NCBI GenBank assembly: GCA_019155185.1
Contig: CM032811.1
Location: 1,914,287-1,978,286 of the forward strand
Direction of reading: 5' to 3'
Length of the DNA: 64,000 bases
Source: Beaufortia kweichowensis
Lineage: Eukaryota; Chordata; Actinopteri; Cypriniformes; Gastromyzontidae
The position numbers and the translations under genes are program-made. This document shows, in pieces, positions 24,211 to 37,758 of the stretch (positions within the stretch are counted from its first letter, which is position 1; each line of letters begins with the position of its first letter). The notes under the pieces are model-generated. The model did not search any database. It was not told the origin of the DNA and worked only from the letters and a program-made list of their open reading frames with translations.

Positions 24211-25288
24211 AATTATTTAATTGTACTAGCATTAAGTATCAGTTCACAGTTTGTAAAAAATTGCATAACATTATATCAGTGTCCAGCATCTGTACAGTTG
24301 TTGCAGATCATTCAAATAAGTAGATTAATTGATTTATATCTTTATCGATTAAAATTGTTTCGCTATTTTATTATGTTTCGAATTGCACATTTGTAATAGT
24401 ATTAGTCTAATATAACCCACTTAAGTCACAGAAACATCGAAGAAACCTTTAACTGTATTTTATATGTGTTAGAGGAAGCTTAAAATCCACAAAGAAATTA
24501 TAGGGATATTAATGCATTTGAAATTGTATGTTAAATTATATCAATATATTACAGTTTATAAATTTCTAGATATAATTAGCATCTACATGTTAAAAAAGCA
24601 TTTACATCTGTCTTCAATTAGCAACCTTAAATATTAAGGCTTAAAATGTTGAACATAAGCTCATGCATGAATGTAACTTTATGAGTTAATATTTTAAAGT
24701 AACTTTGATTCATAACAATAGTCCTCCATATGAATATTTCTTTCTACAAGGTGTAACATTGTATTATGTTTTAAACGTTTTAGTTTACCTACAAGAATAT
24801 GTCAATTTTTGGGATTCATTACCTTAAAATACTTTTAGCAATCAGTGTGGGTCTAAGGAGGTCTTTGACAATACAATGAGCAGGGTGAAGAGACAGTTAA
24901 CCGTCTGTCTGCTGAGAGAACAGATGGTAATGAAATGAATCCCTAAGGACCAAGATGCTGAATGTGAGGAGCAGCTGGTTTATTTGTGTAAAAAAGAACG
25001 ATCAATATCACTTTCTCCTTTAAAAAAATCCACACAATACAATTATTATGATTATACAATGATAATCTAAATTAATGCATAAACCGCTAAACACAGCAGC
25101 TGTGTGCTTCAGCTTAGATGACAAGTTACCTTAAAGTGACATTGCAATCCTTAAAACTTGATGCATTATTTGTTTCTTGATTGATAAAATGTAAGGCCAA
25201 ATGAGTTTTTATGGCTTTTATCAAGACAAGGTTGTCCTTTACCAGACAATTAAAATAAAACACAGACATGGAACTTGAGAAATCTCTT
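24211..25288. other. Spacer between the convergent hes6 and per2 genes
   Basis: AT-rich with no exon recognised on either strand. A less AT-rich block at about 24840-24980 stands out and could be a conserved element, but I see no recognisable motif in it. Confidence 0.45.
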
Positions 25289-25294
25289 TTTATT
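25289..25294 (-). terminator. per2: Candidate per2 polyadenylation signal (AATAAA on the minus strand)
   Basis: TTTATT on the plus strand reads AATAAA on the minus strand, about 1.4 kb after the per2 stop, which is a plausible length for a period-gene 3' UTR. Earlier signals are not excluded. Confidence 0.4.
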
Positions 25295-26679
25295 ACAATG
25301 TGGGAATAATGTGACATGTTTACTTACATGATATAAAAAAGAAATCTAAAAAAGTCTTAATGAAAGTGACATGCTCATGAAGATGCTTAAGGAAACCTTG
25401 AAGAAAGGAAAAGAAAATAAACATATCGAAATATCAAACTGATCTGAATGATTGAAACATTTCAGCAAACATCTTCCTGTAGGCAGTTGCCATCTCTTTA
25501 TGGCTCAATTTCATACTGTCTTTCATACCTAATACACAAAGGCCCAGATATACGCTATTTAACACAATCTTATGCACAGTTACGCACACTCGCTTGGAAC
25601 TGTTGCCACCTCACAAACATGCTTATTTGCCATTCATCACTTGCACATGTGCTGGTGACATTGGCAGACTTTCATGTTATGACAAAAAGTTATTACATCA
25701 GCCGATCTACATGTATACTTGAAGCTGAAGAGTCTGAAACTGAAAACTATAGTGCCAGTTTAAAAAAAATTCATACTTGAACACTCCTGCCTGTGAAGTA
25801 CAATCTATAATGCACCAAATTGTAGACAACAGGACAGTAAAGGTGCAAAAGAGTTTACATCCACCCTGCAAAATTTTGGTTACAACTATTGTCTTTTGAA
25901 ATGCCCTATGCTCCCCTGCTTAGAGCATTGCTGCCCATGACACCTTTAAATGATGATTACAAGATTTAAATGGTTAAAAGACAAAAGATGAGATGAGAGG
26001 AAAAATGAAATGAGGTCCATGGTCATTTCTTCATGACCTACAGAATAAACCTACAAAAATATCAACTCCAATGATTGCACATCCCAGAAAACCCACCGGT
26101 GCATGTTCGTACACTAGCGCCCTGTCAGGTAAAAGGACTGGTCGTGGTTGGCAGTAGATTGTTCGCCTCAAATGGTCCCCAAACTCACAGTATGGTGGTT
26201 TCATTACCTGGTTTTGATTATGAGCTAGTTGCATTGGTATTGGCCCTTTTTTTTCTGTGTTTATAATACTTCTGTTACGTCTTTCATTCATGCACACTAT
26301 AGGCAAACGCTTGACCATATAAACTCAGAGCACTATTCCAACAAGGGAAAAATGCATCTGTAGCTACATATTAAACAGTTTAAAATGATTAAAGATACAG
26401 ATTAAGGGTGTGGTCAGATGGTCAAGTCAATGTGTCAGCAGTTTCAAACAATCTGTAACCTTTAAAAAGCATCTTTGGCCTATCAGACACACTTTCATCT
26501 TTACACATGCACATACACAAACGCACATAAATAAACACTTTTGAAGCAAACAAGGTATAACAGGATATTTGTGTAGACCTAACTGTAAAAAAAGACTGTG
26601 TGTGTATGTGTGTGCACACATTTGTCAGCCCTCTGCTGGCTAAAAGACACAGATTAATGGATTGTCATCATGACCTAGT

Positions 26680-29600
26680 TTATCCACTAGGTTGTTGTCT
26701 TTCATCATGTGATGGAGACCCTTCCCTTTCTCGTCCCACTTCTCCCAAAACTCCTAACTCCATGTCAGGCAGATCTTCTTCAAGCAGAGCAGAGGCGTCA
26801 TCCTCACAGTACATGCACTCCTACACAAACATTGAGAAAACAGTATTAGTTCAATGGTACTGCAGGCATGTCTCACTATAAAAGATATAATCTGCTCCAA
26901 ACCAAAGACACACAAAAGATACCATACAAATATGCATAAGTAGTTTAGCCATAGGTGGAACTCTTTTTTGTGCATTCTGGGATTGCATCTTTGCAGCTCA
27001 CAGTCATATACACACCTTGATGTTGATGGCATTGGGTAATCCTCCTCTCCTCATCCAGGGATGTTGATCGATCAGTTCTCTCCTCTGTTCTGAGGAGAAA
27101 CGGGGCTGATTCTTCTGCATACGCCTCAACCGCTCCCGATCTTCCCCAAGAACCTTTTCCATGTCCCTGCTCCAAAACAACAACATTCTTTAGGTTTTTT
27201 TAGAAATGATAACATACTGATAAACACTTAACACAGTTGTGGAACAATGTGAGTTTTATATTAATATATTTATATAACAGCAGACAGATTTGACACTCAC
27301 CTTGACGGCACTTGATATGCCATCATGGCACAATCATCTGCATCAGTCATAAGCCTCCATACAGGCTCTTGAAGAACATATTTGGCATAATTCTGCTCTT
27401 GCTCCTTCTGTCTCTCTTCGCTCTTTTGATTGTGTTCTGAGGAGTCCACACTGCCAAAATACTTGCTTGTGTTGCTTCCTGCTCGGGTGCAAAATAAAAC
27501 GAGAAAAATACTGCTTAGTGTTTAGAACCGATGCCAAAGGAATAGTTCACCCAACAATACTTCACTTGCCCTCATAAAACACTTTAAATAGATTGCTCAA
27601 TAAATATTTTGATATTTTAAGTAATAAATTACAAATTACTTTTAGTTGTCATTCCACATCGTGTTAGAATTGTGATCTCTATTTGAAACGAAAAATTTTG
27701 GTTCTCAATTTATCCAGAATCATGCAGCTTTAAAAAGTATAATCTTGAATTATAAACCTGTGCCGCTGTTGGACGTGTTACAGTCATTGGATGTAAAACC
27801 AGTAGATGCTGATGTAGCCGAGCCGGTGCCAGAATGAGAGTCTTCCTGCAACAACAATTCCAGCACGCTGCTGGATGAAGAGTGATCACCTGAGCAACAT
27901 GTCTGTAAGAGCAACCAAAGACAATCAGGACCACGGACCAAGATTTACAGTCATACATGTTTCAATAAAACACAAACACACATCTGTAGCACTATACCTG
28001 CTGTAAGTCATCTGGTGCAGAAGAGGTGCTATTGACAACCGTGTTATTTTTGTCCTGTACTGATCTGCAGCTTCCCTGAGTGGCTGGTGGGGGTGCTGCA
28101 TTATGAAAGTCCTGTTTCTCCTCCATCTGAAGCAGGTCCAGCTGCAGTGGAGAACTACAGCGGGACTCAAACAGCGGTGGAGATTGAGGAGGTGGCAAGG
28201 GTGAGGGACAGTCCGCAGATTCTGTAACGGGCGGTTTGGGGTCGGATGTCATTCCGTACGGGAAAGGTGCCGGTGGTGTAAACGGCTGCTGGGGGGTAAA
28301 GTTGGTGTGGGGTTGAGGATTTTGAACATGCTGCGGGGTGGAATAAGCTTGTTGGGGTTGAAATACTTGTTGGGTGGTGTAGACTTGCTGAGGTTGCAAG
28401 GGTTGCTGGATGTTGTAGGCTTGCTGGGGCTGAAAGGTCTGCTGACCAATGAAGGCTTGCGGGGACTGAAAGGGACTCTGGGTATTGAAAACTTGCTGGG
28501 GTTGAAAGGAACTCTGGCCATTGTAGGCTTGCTGGGTTTGAAAGACAGGATTGTAGGCTTGCTGGGTGTCAGCATAGAATGGAGAGCGAGGTGCTGTACC
28601 CATCTGTGGCAACATAAAACTGGGGACAACAAACGCCACAACTGGCGTGACCAATGGAGGAGGGTAGGTGGGGGCAGTGGGTGTGGCCTGAGTGCTTTGG
28701 GACTCTGTTATTCCAGTTGGGGCTTGGGGAGGGGCAGTGGATGGGACTATGGGGTACAGAGGATATCCTGGAACAACGGTGGGAAAGGGAACTGAAAGCC
28801 CGGACTGTGAGGTCTCTGAGGGGGACCAAGATGTTTGGTTTAAACCCTGCAGGGGTGGGAGAGGTCTGTGGTGAGACGCAGCATTATCCGATGAATCGTG
28901 ATGCTTTGTCCGTGGCTTCTTTGACTTTTTGGTGCGCCAACTTCTCTTGGGCATTGGCTCCGTACCAGACGCACCCGGTCCTGCTTTAGATCCACGAGCT
29001 CCTTAAACGAACAAAAAGGAAAAGTGACCAGTGATATAAACTGATATATAGACATTTTGGCCCATATCTAAAATCCACTGGGACAAATATGCTGAAAACA
29101 CCAATTCAGACCAGCAACAATTTTCCTGCTGGTCCAGGCAGGCTGGGTTTTACTTGTCTGGTGCTGGTCTAGCTTGTGGACCTGATGTCTTAGTCTAACA
29201 TTTGGTACAAAGTCATAGCCAAAATGGACTTAAATAGCCTGTTCATAGCACTTCATTTGTCATAACATGAGAATATCGATTTTGGACATACAAGCTTTTC
29301 ACTCAAAAGTGAAGATATGCTGTCAGCAGCCATTAGTCTTTTTAGGGCCTGTGTGCTGTGAACAAGGAAGATTGTTTTATCATGTATCATACCTTCACCC
29401 TGAGCTCTGTTTCTCTGTAGGTTAGGTGGGCATTCTTTCTGGAGGGAATGAGCGTAACGGAGTTCCCTGCAGCGACTGAGGAACGCATGCTCTTCTTTCT
29501 GCGTGTGTGCCGCCAGCACCTGTTTCGTGAGTCCTAGTTTCCTATAGGCTTCCTGTTCCACGGTGGGCGGAGAAACCACGCTGACTGGTGTGGAGAGAGC

Positions 29601-32600
29601 AAGGCTTTCTGCTGCATCTTCAATAATCTCTGCAAATAATATTTTAATTTGGTATCACAGAAAAGGGATGCAAGATATTTAGCTTCCTTTGCACATCTGG
29701 ATGGTTATGTGTGTTTATTACCTGATTCTGGTTGTGTCTTCTTGTCCCCCACATGTACAATTGTGCTGCTGTAGGAACATTGAGACACAACACTGTCCGC
29801 TTTGCTGGGCAGGTCCAACGGTGATATAGGCCCTCCAACAACTGGAGCAGGACCTGATGGAGGTTTTTCGTCTGTCTTAATAGAAACAGAGGATGGCAAC
29901 TGCAAAATTTGTGGGCCTAAAAAAGAAACAAAAAAATTGAATTATACAAAAAAGAATAAGGAATATGAAATTCATTTAAAACAAATGAATACAATTTTAG
30001 TTGTTTAAAAAGACTTGAATAAGGATAGAAACATATCATAAACCACTGAGCTACACAGAAATCTGATATACTGAAATACATATTTCATATATGGAAATAT
30101 ATCAATTTTCTGGATATATTTCCACATTTTCTGCATTTCTGATAAGTAAATCTACCCTCGGTTTGTTGCAGACTGGCATCAGAAGCTTTCCTGTCTTCAT
30201 CTGAATTTGAGGAAGTGGTGTTTGAGGAGAACTGGTACTTTCGCTTTACTGTGTTTGGGACATTACAGCTCTCCAAATATCTGTGTGAGACACAATCCAG
30301 CAATTCATGCATATTTACAGTCTAATACTTTTACATATTAAACTTTCTTAGTCAGCAAACAATCGGTGTAAATGGCAAACAAACCTAATGACACTGTCCA
30401 AGCAGCTTATTTGCTGATACGAGTACATTGTGTGGTCCTGCAGCTCATCCCTTGCAGCGGGTCCATCTCTGACCAGCAGTGCCGAGTCTTTCTGCTTTAC
30501 AACAGGAGACTTGAACCCTACTAAAGACACAAGTTGAATACTTAAACAGATAAAAATATATTGACAGTAAAGTATTTCAGTGGGTTTCTATGAGGGTTTT
30601 GTGATATTAAACCAGAACAGACATACTGCTGCGGTAATACCTTATGATAGTTTATAATAACTTACTCAAATCTTCTTTCGTTAGTTAAAGAAAACAGCAT
30701 GTTAAAAATGTGTCCTAGAGATGAATAGTGTTCATTGAACTCACTGTCTGAACTCTTTTTCTGTTCTGGTTTGGTAGAGGAACTCTGCTGGTCCTGTGCT
30801 TTCATCAGATGAACCCCTTTACAAATCTCCTGAAATGACCTCTGAAACACACAAACAGTGCTTTTAGATTAGTGTTCCTGTAGCACAATGGTAGAGCATG
30901 GGTACATTCATAGGTTTGATTCTCAGGGAACACACATGCTGATTAAAATAATAATGTATACCTTGAATGCAAGTCGCTTTGGAAAAAAAGTGTCTGTCAA
31001 ATGCAAGAAGACTGTAGATGTAGATACTGTCTGTGATGTTTGCTATTCTATATTTTTATATTATAATATTCATAGAGTAATTTACATTCAGTATTTATAT
31101 TTCAATAGTTTTAAATGTAGAATATTTTATAAAAAATGTATTTAGAAAACAATATAAAAATATAAATAAATAAAAGTTGCTTTATAACACGAGATTAAAG
31201 GAATTGTATTTTAATACTTGACTAGTTTTAGTTGAGTAAAAGTCTCATGAAATCTTCGTTTCAGGATGTCAAACATGAATCTTAAAGAAATTATTCAGTA
31301 ATAATTAATATTTCTTATTAATTATTAAAAACAAGGACTGATATGTTTAAAGGCCATAATTTAAAACTTATTACTGACAATTTCAGATAATTTAATTACT
31401 GTAACCTTCAAAAACTGTCAATCCCATAGTATATTTTGCTAAAATGGAGACAAGCCATCATGCTTAAGCAAGTTTTTTATGCATCATACATAATTAGTCA
31501 TTAATAAAGTATATTTTAATAGAAAATTATAAATATATATTTTTTTAATGTGGAAAAATGCCTGTATCCGTAATGAGAGCCAAAAAAGTCTTAAAAGTTT
31601 TTAACTTTTTAAAATGAAGTTCTGAATATTTTAACTTTACTCTGTTTAAATTACAACATAAAATGCACTCACAAATCTGGACGTGTTCCGGTAATGAGAT
31701 TTTAAGCAGAAAAGCAAAAAAATACAAACATAAATGATTCCTATGTTAAATTTATTCTTTGTCCGAAGTAGAGAACACAATTATGTTTGTTATGATCATT
31801 AAAATCTTTACTGCCATGATGTTTCAGTGGTTTCGTAAGAATGACCCAGTTGTCATATTATATTTTATCACAAGAACAATAAGAATCAATGAGAATCACA
31901 GTTATCAACATGTGGCATCATTTTCTCACAGATTTGCTTTATTTACATTTCTGCATCATTCAGACCCTTTAATGCAAAGCAACTTTATTAAGTGTATTAA
32001 CCTACTGAAGATGTTACATAAGGGGCAGTTGTGGCCAAATGGGAGAGAGTCGGGACTTGCGACTCGAATGTTGGAAACGACGGATGTGCCTTTGAGCAAC
32101 ACACCTTTCCCCCGGTTGCTGCAGTGATAGCTGCTCACTGCTACGGGTGTGTGTGTGTGTTCACAAGCTTGTAGTGTGTGAGTTCACTGCTCACTGGATG
32201 GGTTAAATGCAGATGTCACATTCCAAGTATGTGTTACCATACATTGGCAACTACTTCATGTATATATATATATATATATATTTTTTTAATATACAATTAT
32301 TTTGTATTCATTGTGTTCAGCTAAAGACAGGAAGTCACATACAGCTGGGATGAGAGTGAGTTAATTACCACAGATTTTCAAATTTGGATAAACTATTCGA
32401 CAGATAAATCAATAATTGGAATACTCAAATAGTAAGGTTTACAGACTTCTTTCATATATTCCTAATGTTGGACACGTGATTCATCATAATTCATGCAGTT
32501 TGTGTGCATACTGGATTCAGTGTTTGTGTGTGTGAATGACATTACCGGTTTGTTCTTTGTATCCTCTTCTTTTCTGCTATTTCCAGTGCTCCTGTTAGCA

Positions 32601-35600
32601 CTGTTAGCTGTGTTTCCATTTCCATTACTGTCGCTAGAGGACGCGATGCTCAGCAGGTGCTCATGGGAACCATTGCTGCCATGACTACCGTAACCACTGG
32701 AGCCCATGCTGTGGACCGGCTACAAGACACAAAAGATCATTTGTAGCACTTAATTAATCACAATACAAATTGTTTACCAAGAAAGAACAACAACGTTAAT
32801 TGTGTGCATGTAACTTGTAGCACCTGTAGAAGCAGTCTGTGAATCTGTTCGGTGATCTCTTGTAGATCTGAATCCATAATCTTTTCCTCTGTAAATGCAG
32901 GTGCTGAAAACACATCCTCGTTCATTGGCCCCCTGCACATATCAAGAAATCACTCAATATATATTTTCAAAACAGATAAAAGTCCTTCACGTGTAGATGA
33001 AGACTCACATGCGGACTTTGTGTCGTCCGATAACAAAGGACACCTTACGGCTCCAGGGGTTGACGAAGCTACACCAGCTCGTATCTAAAGTGATGTATTC
33101 TCCATTCCTCACGCAGATTCGGATGGAGGAGTGATCGAATGGCTGTCCAACATACTGCAGAACTGTATGAGAGATTTGAAAAGTAAGAACAAAATCTATA
33201 ATCTGCAATCATACTGAAACTTCTACACAGAGGTTACTGGCTTTAATCATTTATAAAGATTTCAGTTTAGTATTTATGTTTTTTGTTTCATTAATTTATT
33301 TGAGATTGTTTTTGTGCGCATCAAGCGCCCCCTTGTGGAAGACTTCTCATATGAACACAGATTCTGGAGTATTTTTCTCAGTTTTTGTTGCATTTTTGTA
33401 TGATTTTGTCCTCTTACTTTTCCGATGCACTGCCAACATGAGAGGTCTGTCACTGGGATGGAGGTGTAATAGGAGAGGTGTCCCAATCAGGTCCTGGGGC
33501 AGATATCCTAACAGAGGCACGGCCCTGTAAAGCACACAAAAGGGATTTAGGGGTGTTTAAAAGAAAAGACAGTTTTTGCATGGCAGAGTAACAACATATA
33601 CACGTAATATTAAAGATCTACCAATGTATTTTTGGTCGCCAATATTTATCTGCTAATATCTGAGTCACATAAACGCATCAGCATATCAATAAGAGCACAA
33701 AAAAGACTGATGTTACAAACCAAAAGCCTATGAATTTACATTACGCAGGATGTACTTGCAGGCAATGCTATGAATTAACAACTAACATGAGTTTGTTGAG
33801 CATTTATAGTCACGTCAGCACTGCTAATAAGACACATCGCAAACACAAACCTCTCATCAACATCCTGAAACACACAGTTTGGTGTATGTGTTGTAGTGAA
33901 GATCCTCTTATCAGGAGGAATCCTTGGTGCTGCAAAGCACAAATCACAAAAATTACACTGTGAAATCAAATCGCAACAGTTTTAAGAGGGACGTTTGCAG
34001 TGTAGAGGACATTTTGTGGTTGAAACGGTGTAAAAGTACCTTCATATCCGGAGTGAACTCTCTCAGCTAGTATGAGACAACAGAAATGTTCCTCAGAGAG
34101 CTCTGCGTCCTGGACCTTCATCAGATATGGAGTCATCCTGAAGGGATAGTACTGTAGATCCCCTTCTTTCTCTTTACCGCCACTACACACACATACATAC
34201 AAGATTATTTAAACTATGACCATCCCAAACTATCAATTCTCCAAGTGCATTCAATCTATACATTCTTAACACATTACTTTTATTTTTCATCAGACCCATT
34301 TTGCTGTATTGGACGAGGGACCGACATCTGTGTTTAATGGATGATATCTAAACAGGTGGGAGTGGTATATAGTATATATTATAATAAATATACCCCATAT
34401 ATTTAATGGGTATATAGAATATAGCCATAGATGCAAGAATGGCAATAAACAATACATAAATCTGAACAGGTGTACAATCCAGAATTGCGCATTACAATTA
34501 ATGTTTTGTTTGGGTTGTACAGCAAAAAAACGGAGAGTAATTCCAGCAACAAATAGTATCAACTGTACAGTAATGTAAAATATCCATTTGGCTAATCTAT
34601 ATCACTTCAAGCAATGATTGCAGAGATAAGCCAGGGATTTTATTATATCTAAAGTAATATTGCATTAATAATCAATAAATTCATATATTTGAATAATTTT
34701 ATCTGCTAATGGTTTTATGTTCACATTATACCTTATAGCAAAGTTAAAATTATCAAAATTATGCAGACTTTTTCGTTCCATTGACACTGCAACAGACCAG
34801 TAACGCAATGTCAACCCTGCATAAAAAATGTTGCTGCGTTCCAACGCAAAGTTTGGTGAATGCTTAAAAATTGTTTGCTGAATTTGTTGATTTTTAATGA
34901 ATTGATTTCTCACCTGATACGGCAGAAGAAAGATTTCTCCTGCATAAATTCAGTGGACGGTGACTCTAAAGCAAAAAAGAAAAACACATCTGCATTCGAC
35001 GCATAAAATGGTTTAAACAATGCTACAAATTTTGCAAAAGGGAAACCCTGTGAACCCTTCTGATGAGCCGTAAACATGGAGATGTGTAATTAAACTGACC
35101 TGTACCGGTGCACATGCTCCAGGATGGCAGTCTGTACGGCGTGGTGAAGCTGTAGAAAACACTAACATCACGAGGCGTCAGAAACTCCACAAACTTCCTG
35201 TCTTTGAACTCGTCTTTTTTACAGTTCAGGATTCCTGCCGCTTGTTCTGATATATACACAATCTTCCCCGTGATAAGAGACACCGCGACAGCAAAAATAT
35301 CCTTCGCACAAAGAGATTCGAAATACATCATTACAATTTTGACAGCACCTTCACTTTGAACGTATTATTTATATCTTACTTTACTACAACAATACACACA
35401 ATGCACATTATTTTATCACAACATACCAAGGTGTGCTAAATCTGTGTGTGTTACTTACAGCATTTTTGAGGGTGTATTCTGAGGTAATACTGTTGATTTC
35501 TTCAATAGTGTATGAGGACACATCCAGACCTGAGGGCTGACTGTCATTGATCATAAGCATCTGGTAATACTCTTCATTGGCTGAAAAGTGTATAACATAT

Positions 35601-37758
35601 AAAGACGTTTATACAATAAATATTTCACACACACACATAGACAGCATAGGTTTATATATTTTTTGCACGTCTGACCTTTGACTTGTTTGACACAGCGTAA
35701 GGCATATCTTAGTGCGTGAAGCGTGCTCGTCCGGCCCTTGCTACGTTTGTCGGGTGGAAGGTGATATTTCAGCTCCTTCAGCGTCTTGAAAAGCTCTTTC
35801 TGAGTCTTTGCTTTTGCAGACTGTTCACTACTGCAGAAACAACACAGACATAAAGTTATTATTAGGGATGTCCCGATCCGATCACGTGATTTCAGACTCG
35901 ATCGGAATCGGACGTTACCTCCCGATCAGGACTCATATATATGTACATATATTCTCATTATTTTTTTATAGGAAAGGATGCCAGAGCCGGGATTTGAACT
36001 CATGTCGCAGAAGCGCAGTTGTGCTGTATATGTCTGGAGCTCATTATTTTGAACACATCTATAGTTATGTGGTGGCACAGAGTTAGACCTCTTGACTCCA
36101 CACAGAAACAGCGACGCGTGCGCAGTAAGAGTTAGGAGTGCAGTTCCTAAAAGCACATTACTGGCTTTGCAAACACTGTGGCACTTTTATTTTTTTATTT
36201 GTTTACATGCCTGTCGGGTATTTTAAGTTGATGTACTATTTGTTTTTATATTAGACTTTTTTATATTTACTGTTGCACTAAAGTCCAAAAGTGAAGAATT
36301 TATGTTATTTATTACTTGATTGTTCAAGCTACCTCACAGAAGTGCTCTGTTTGTTAACAGAGTTGTTGAATGTTAAAATAAGGTGAATTAAATAAAAATA
36401 AGGAACATCCTGGATCTGTTTCTTCGCTCTTCTTTATTCTTTTTTTATGTATTATAGAAGTATCGGATCGGGACTCAAAATCAAATGACTTGGACACGGA
36501 CTCGAGGGCAAAAAAACCTGATCGGGACATCCCTAGTTATTATAGTTCATTTTCTGTAAAGCTGTTTTGCAACAATGCGAAATGTGCAATTAAAACAAAA
36601 GTGACTCTCTTTTTACAAAGTGAGGATTCATTTAACAGGTGTCATATCTTTTATTAAAGTTTATTCATGTTTTACCTGCAGCCGCTGGTGGATGGGTTAT
36701 CTTGTTCTGAACTGACCAGGCTAAAGGCATTGTTACTGCTGGGAGGGGAAAGACTTTGAGAGTTTGAGCTGCGGCAGGAAAAAAACAAGAAAATAAGTGA
36801 GACACACAAACAAACGAATGGAGAATTTACAACAAAATGTCAAGCTTTTATTCTTTGATTGCTGTCAATATTTCAAACTAAAGGTAGACTGAGAGTCAAA
36901 AGGACTGACAAACAACTTTAGATCTACCAGAGGACAGGAAAAATCTCCCTGCCCTTTCTGAATGTCTGCCTTATTTGTTAGCTTTTTAAAATACAATGTA
37001 CAAACACACAGTGCCTGTCTCGGTATTAATATGTGCTACACAATAAACACATGTTTTTAGATGGAGCGCAGCAGGAATTATTAGAAGAACTTTCATTCGA
37101 TGTACGTCTGAACAAAATGAACAAATTCAGACTTAAACTATAAAGCATTTTGCTTGGTAATTTTGCACAATTTCAATAATTCCACTGCTTATCATGCATG
37201 AAAATCCCATAAATATTTAAAATAATAATGCAGGTGAAATCTGTAAGATAGTTCATACAAATTAAGAATAAATCAAATATTTGCTTGTCTTCCTACAAGT
37301 TTCACCCCTTCTGCATTTCAAAAAAAATGGAAAAAATATTAAGAAATCATATTTTAGGCATCTCGTCCAGCCTTGGGAGGTATGTGCACCACTTCGGAAA
37401 ATCTTTGCACTGCCCAATGAGAATCTCACCTCTTGTTACTCCCTGATGATGTCATGATGGCCGAATCTTTTCCATTCCCGCTGGAACTGCCCACAGACTC
37501 ATTGCCGTGGGATTCATTACTGTGCGATTCGTTGCTGTGTGATTCTGTGCCACTTCCGCTGGAGCCGTTTCCACCCATCTCCAGATCTTCATGCATCTGG
37601 CTCGGTGGTCTCGGGGAAGGGTCATGACTGCTGTCGCTGCCCTCTGAGGCCCCGCCCATACGATGCAGGTGAGACATGGAGCCGCACAGGGACTCGGGCT
37701 CCTCTTCTATAGATACGCCCCTGTACAGGAAGGGCTTTGGCTCAGTCTCACCTGACAT
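26680..37758 (-). CDS. per2: Period circadian regulator 2
   Basis: Minus-strand exons in transcript order: 37430-37758, 36676-36768, 35676-35830, 35459-35580, 35100-35301, 34914-34965, 34040-34182, 33851-33929, 33418-33524, 33009-33162, 32824-32932, 32546-32719, 30745-30841, 30385-30520, 30156-30280, 29722-29916, 29393-29629, 27998-29001, 27758-27902, 27301-27478, 27016-27166, 26680-26820; phases agree, 1375 aa. PER2 binds CRY and represses CLOCK-BMAL1. In order: PAS-A (from about 225), PAS-B (to about 490), the beta-TrCP degron SSGYGS (522-527), the CK1 serine cluster (734-743), a basic NLS (PKRSWRTKKSKKPR), a Gln-rich tandem repeat (about 985-1066), and a C-terminal CRY-binding region (DRERLRRMQKNQPRF, ECMYCE). 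The start is the ATG at 37758 (MSGETEPKPF). PER2 rather than PER1 or PER3 is shown by the C-terminus and the HES6 neighbour. Confidence 0.95.
28313..28558 (-). repeat. per2: Coding 36-bp minisatellite: Gln-rich 12-residue tandem repeat in per2
   Basis: Within per2 exon 18, seven tandem units (one of 10 and six of 12 residues) follow the pattern [AV][YF]N.QQ.FQPQQ, for example AYNGQSSFQPQQ, AFIGQQTFQPQQ and VYTTQQVFQPQQ. Units differ at several codons but keep length and frame. The matching part of human PER2 is Pro/Gln-rich but not, as I recall it, a regular 12-mer array. Confidence 0.85.
30873..31010. mobile_element. tRNA-derived SINE fragment
   Basis: In per2 intron 12, TTCCTGTAGCACAATGGTAGAGCATGG resembles a tRNA A box, followed by GGTTTGATTCTC (B box) and GCAAGTCGCTTTGGA...GTGTCTGTCAAATG, a tail typical of a common cyprinid SINE. 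It is degenerate and not a functional tRNA gene. A better copy lies at 39846-39998. Confidence 0.7.
32018..32300 (+). mobile_element. tRNA-derived SINE of a second family
   Basis: In per2 intron 12, GGGGCAGTTGTGGCC and a GAGAGTCGGGACTTGCGACTCG segment begin the element. They are followed by GCCTTTGAGCAACACACC, a GTTCACTGCTCACTG block, GGATGGGTTAAATGCAGA and a (TA)n tail. This order is that of a widespread teleost SINE with a tRNA-like head. The family name is not asserted. Confidence 0.75.
35863..36535. mobile_element. hAT-type non-autonomous DNA transposon with perfect 8-bp target duplication
   Basis: Located in per2 intron 2. The ends TAGGGATGTCCCGATC and GATCGGGACATCCCTA are perfect inverted repeats, and the element is flanked by identical 8-bp GTTATTAT at 35855-35862 and 36536-36543. 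The 673-bp length, 8-bp duplication and lack of a transposase fit an hAT-family MITE. Confidence 0.88.

Noticed and set aside
28307..28795. 162-codon plus-strand frame with Gly/Leu repeats
   Set aside because: Antisense shadow of the per2 Gln-rich repeat exon.
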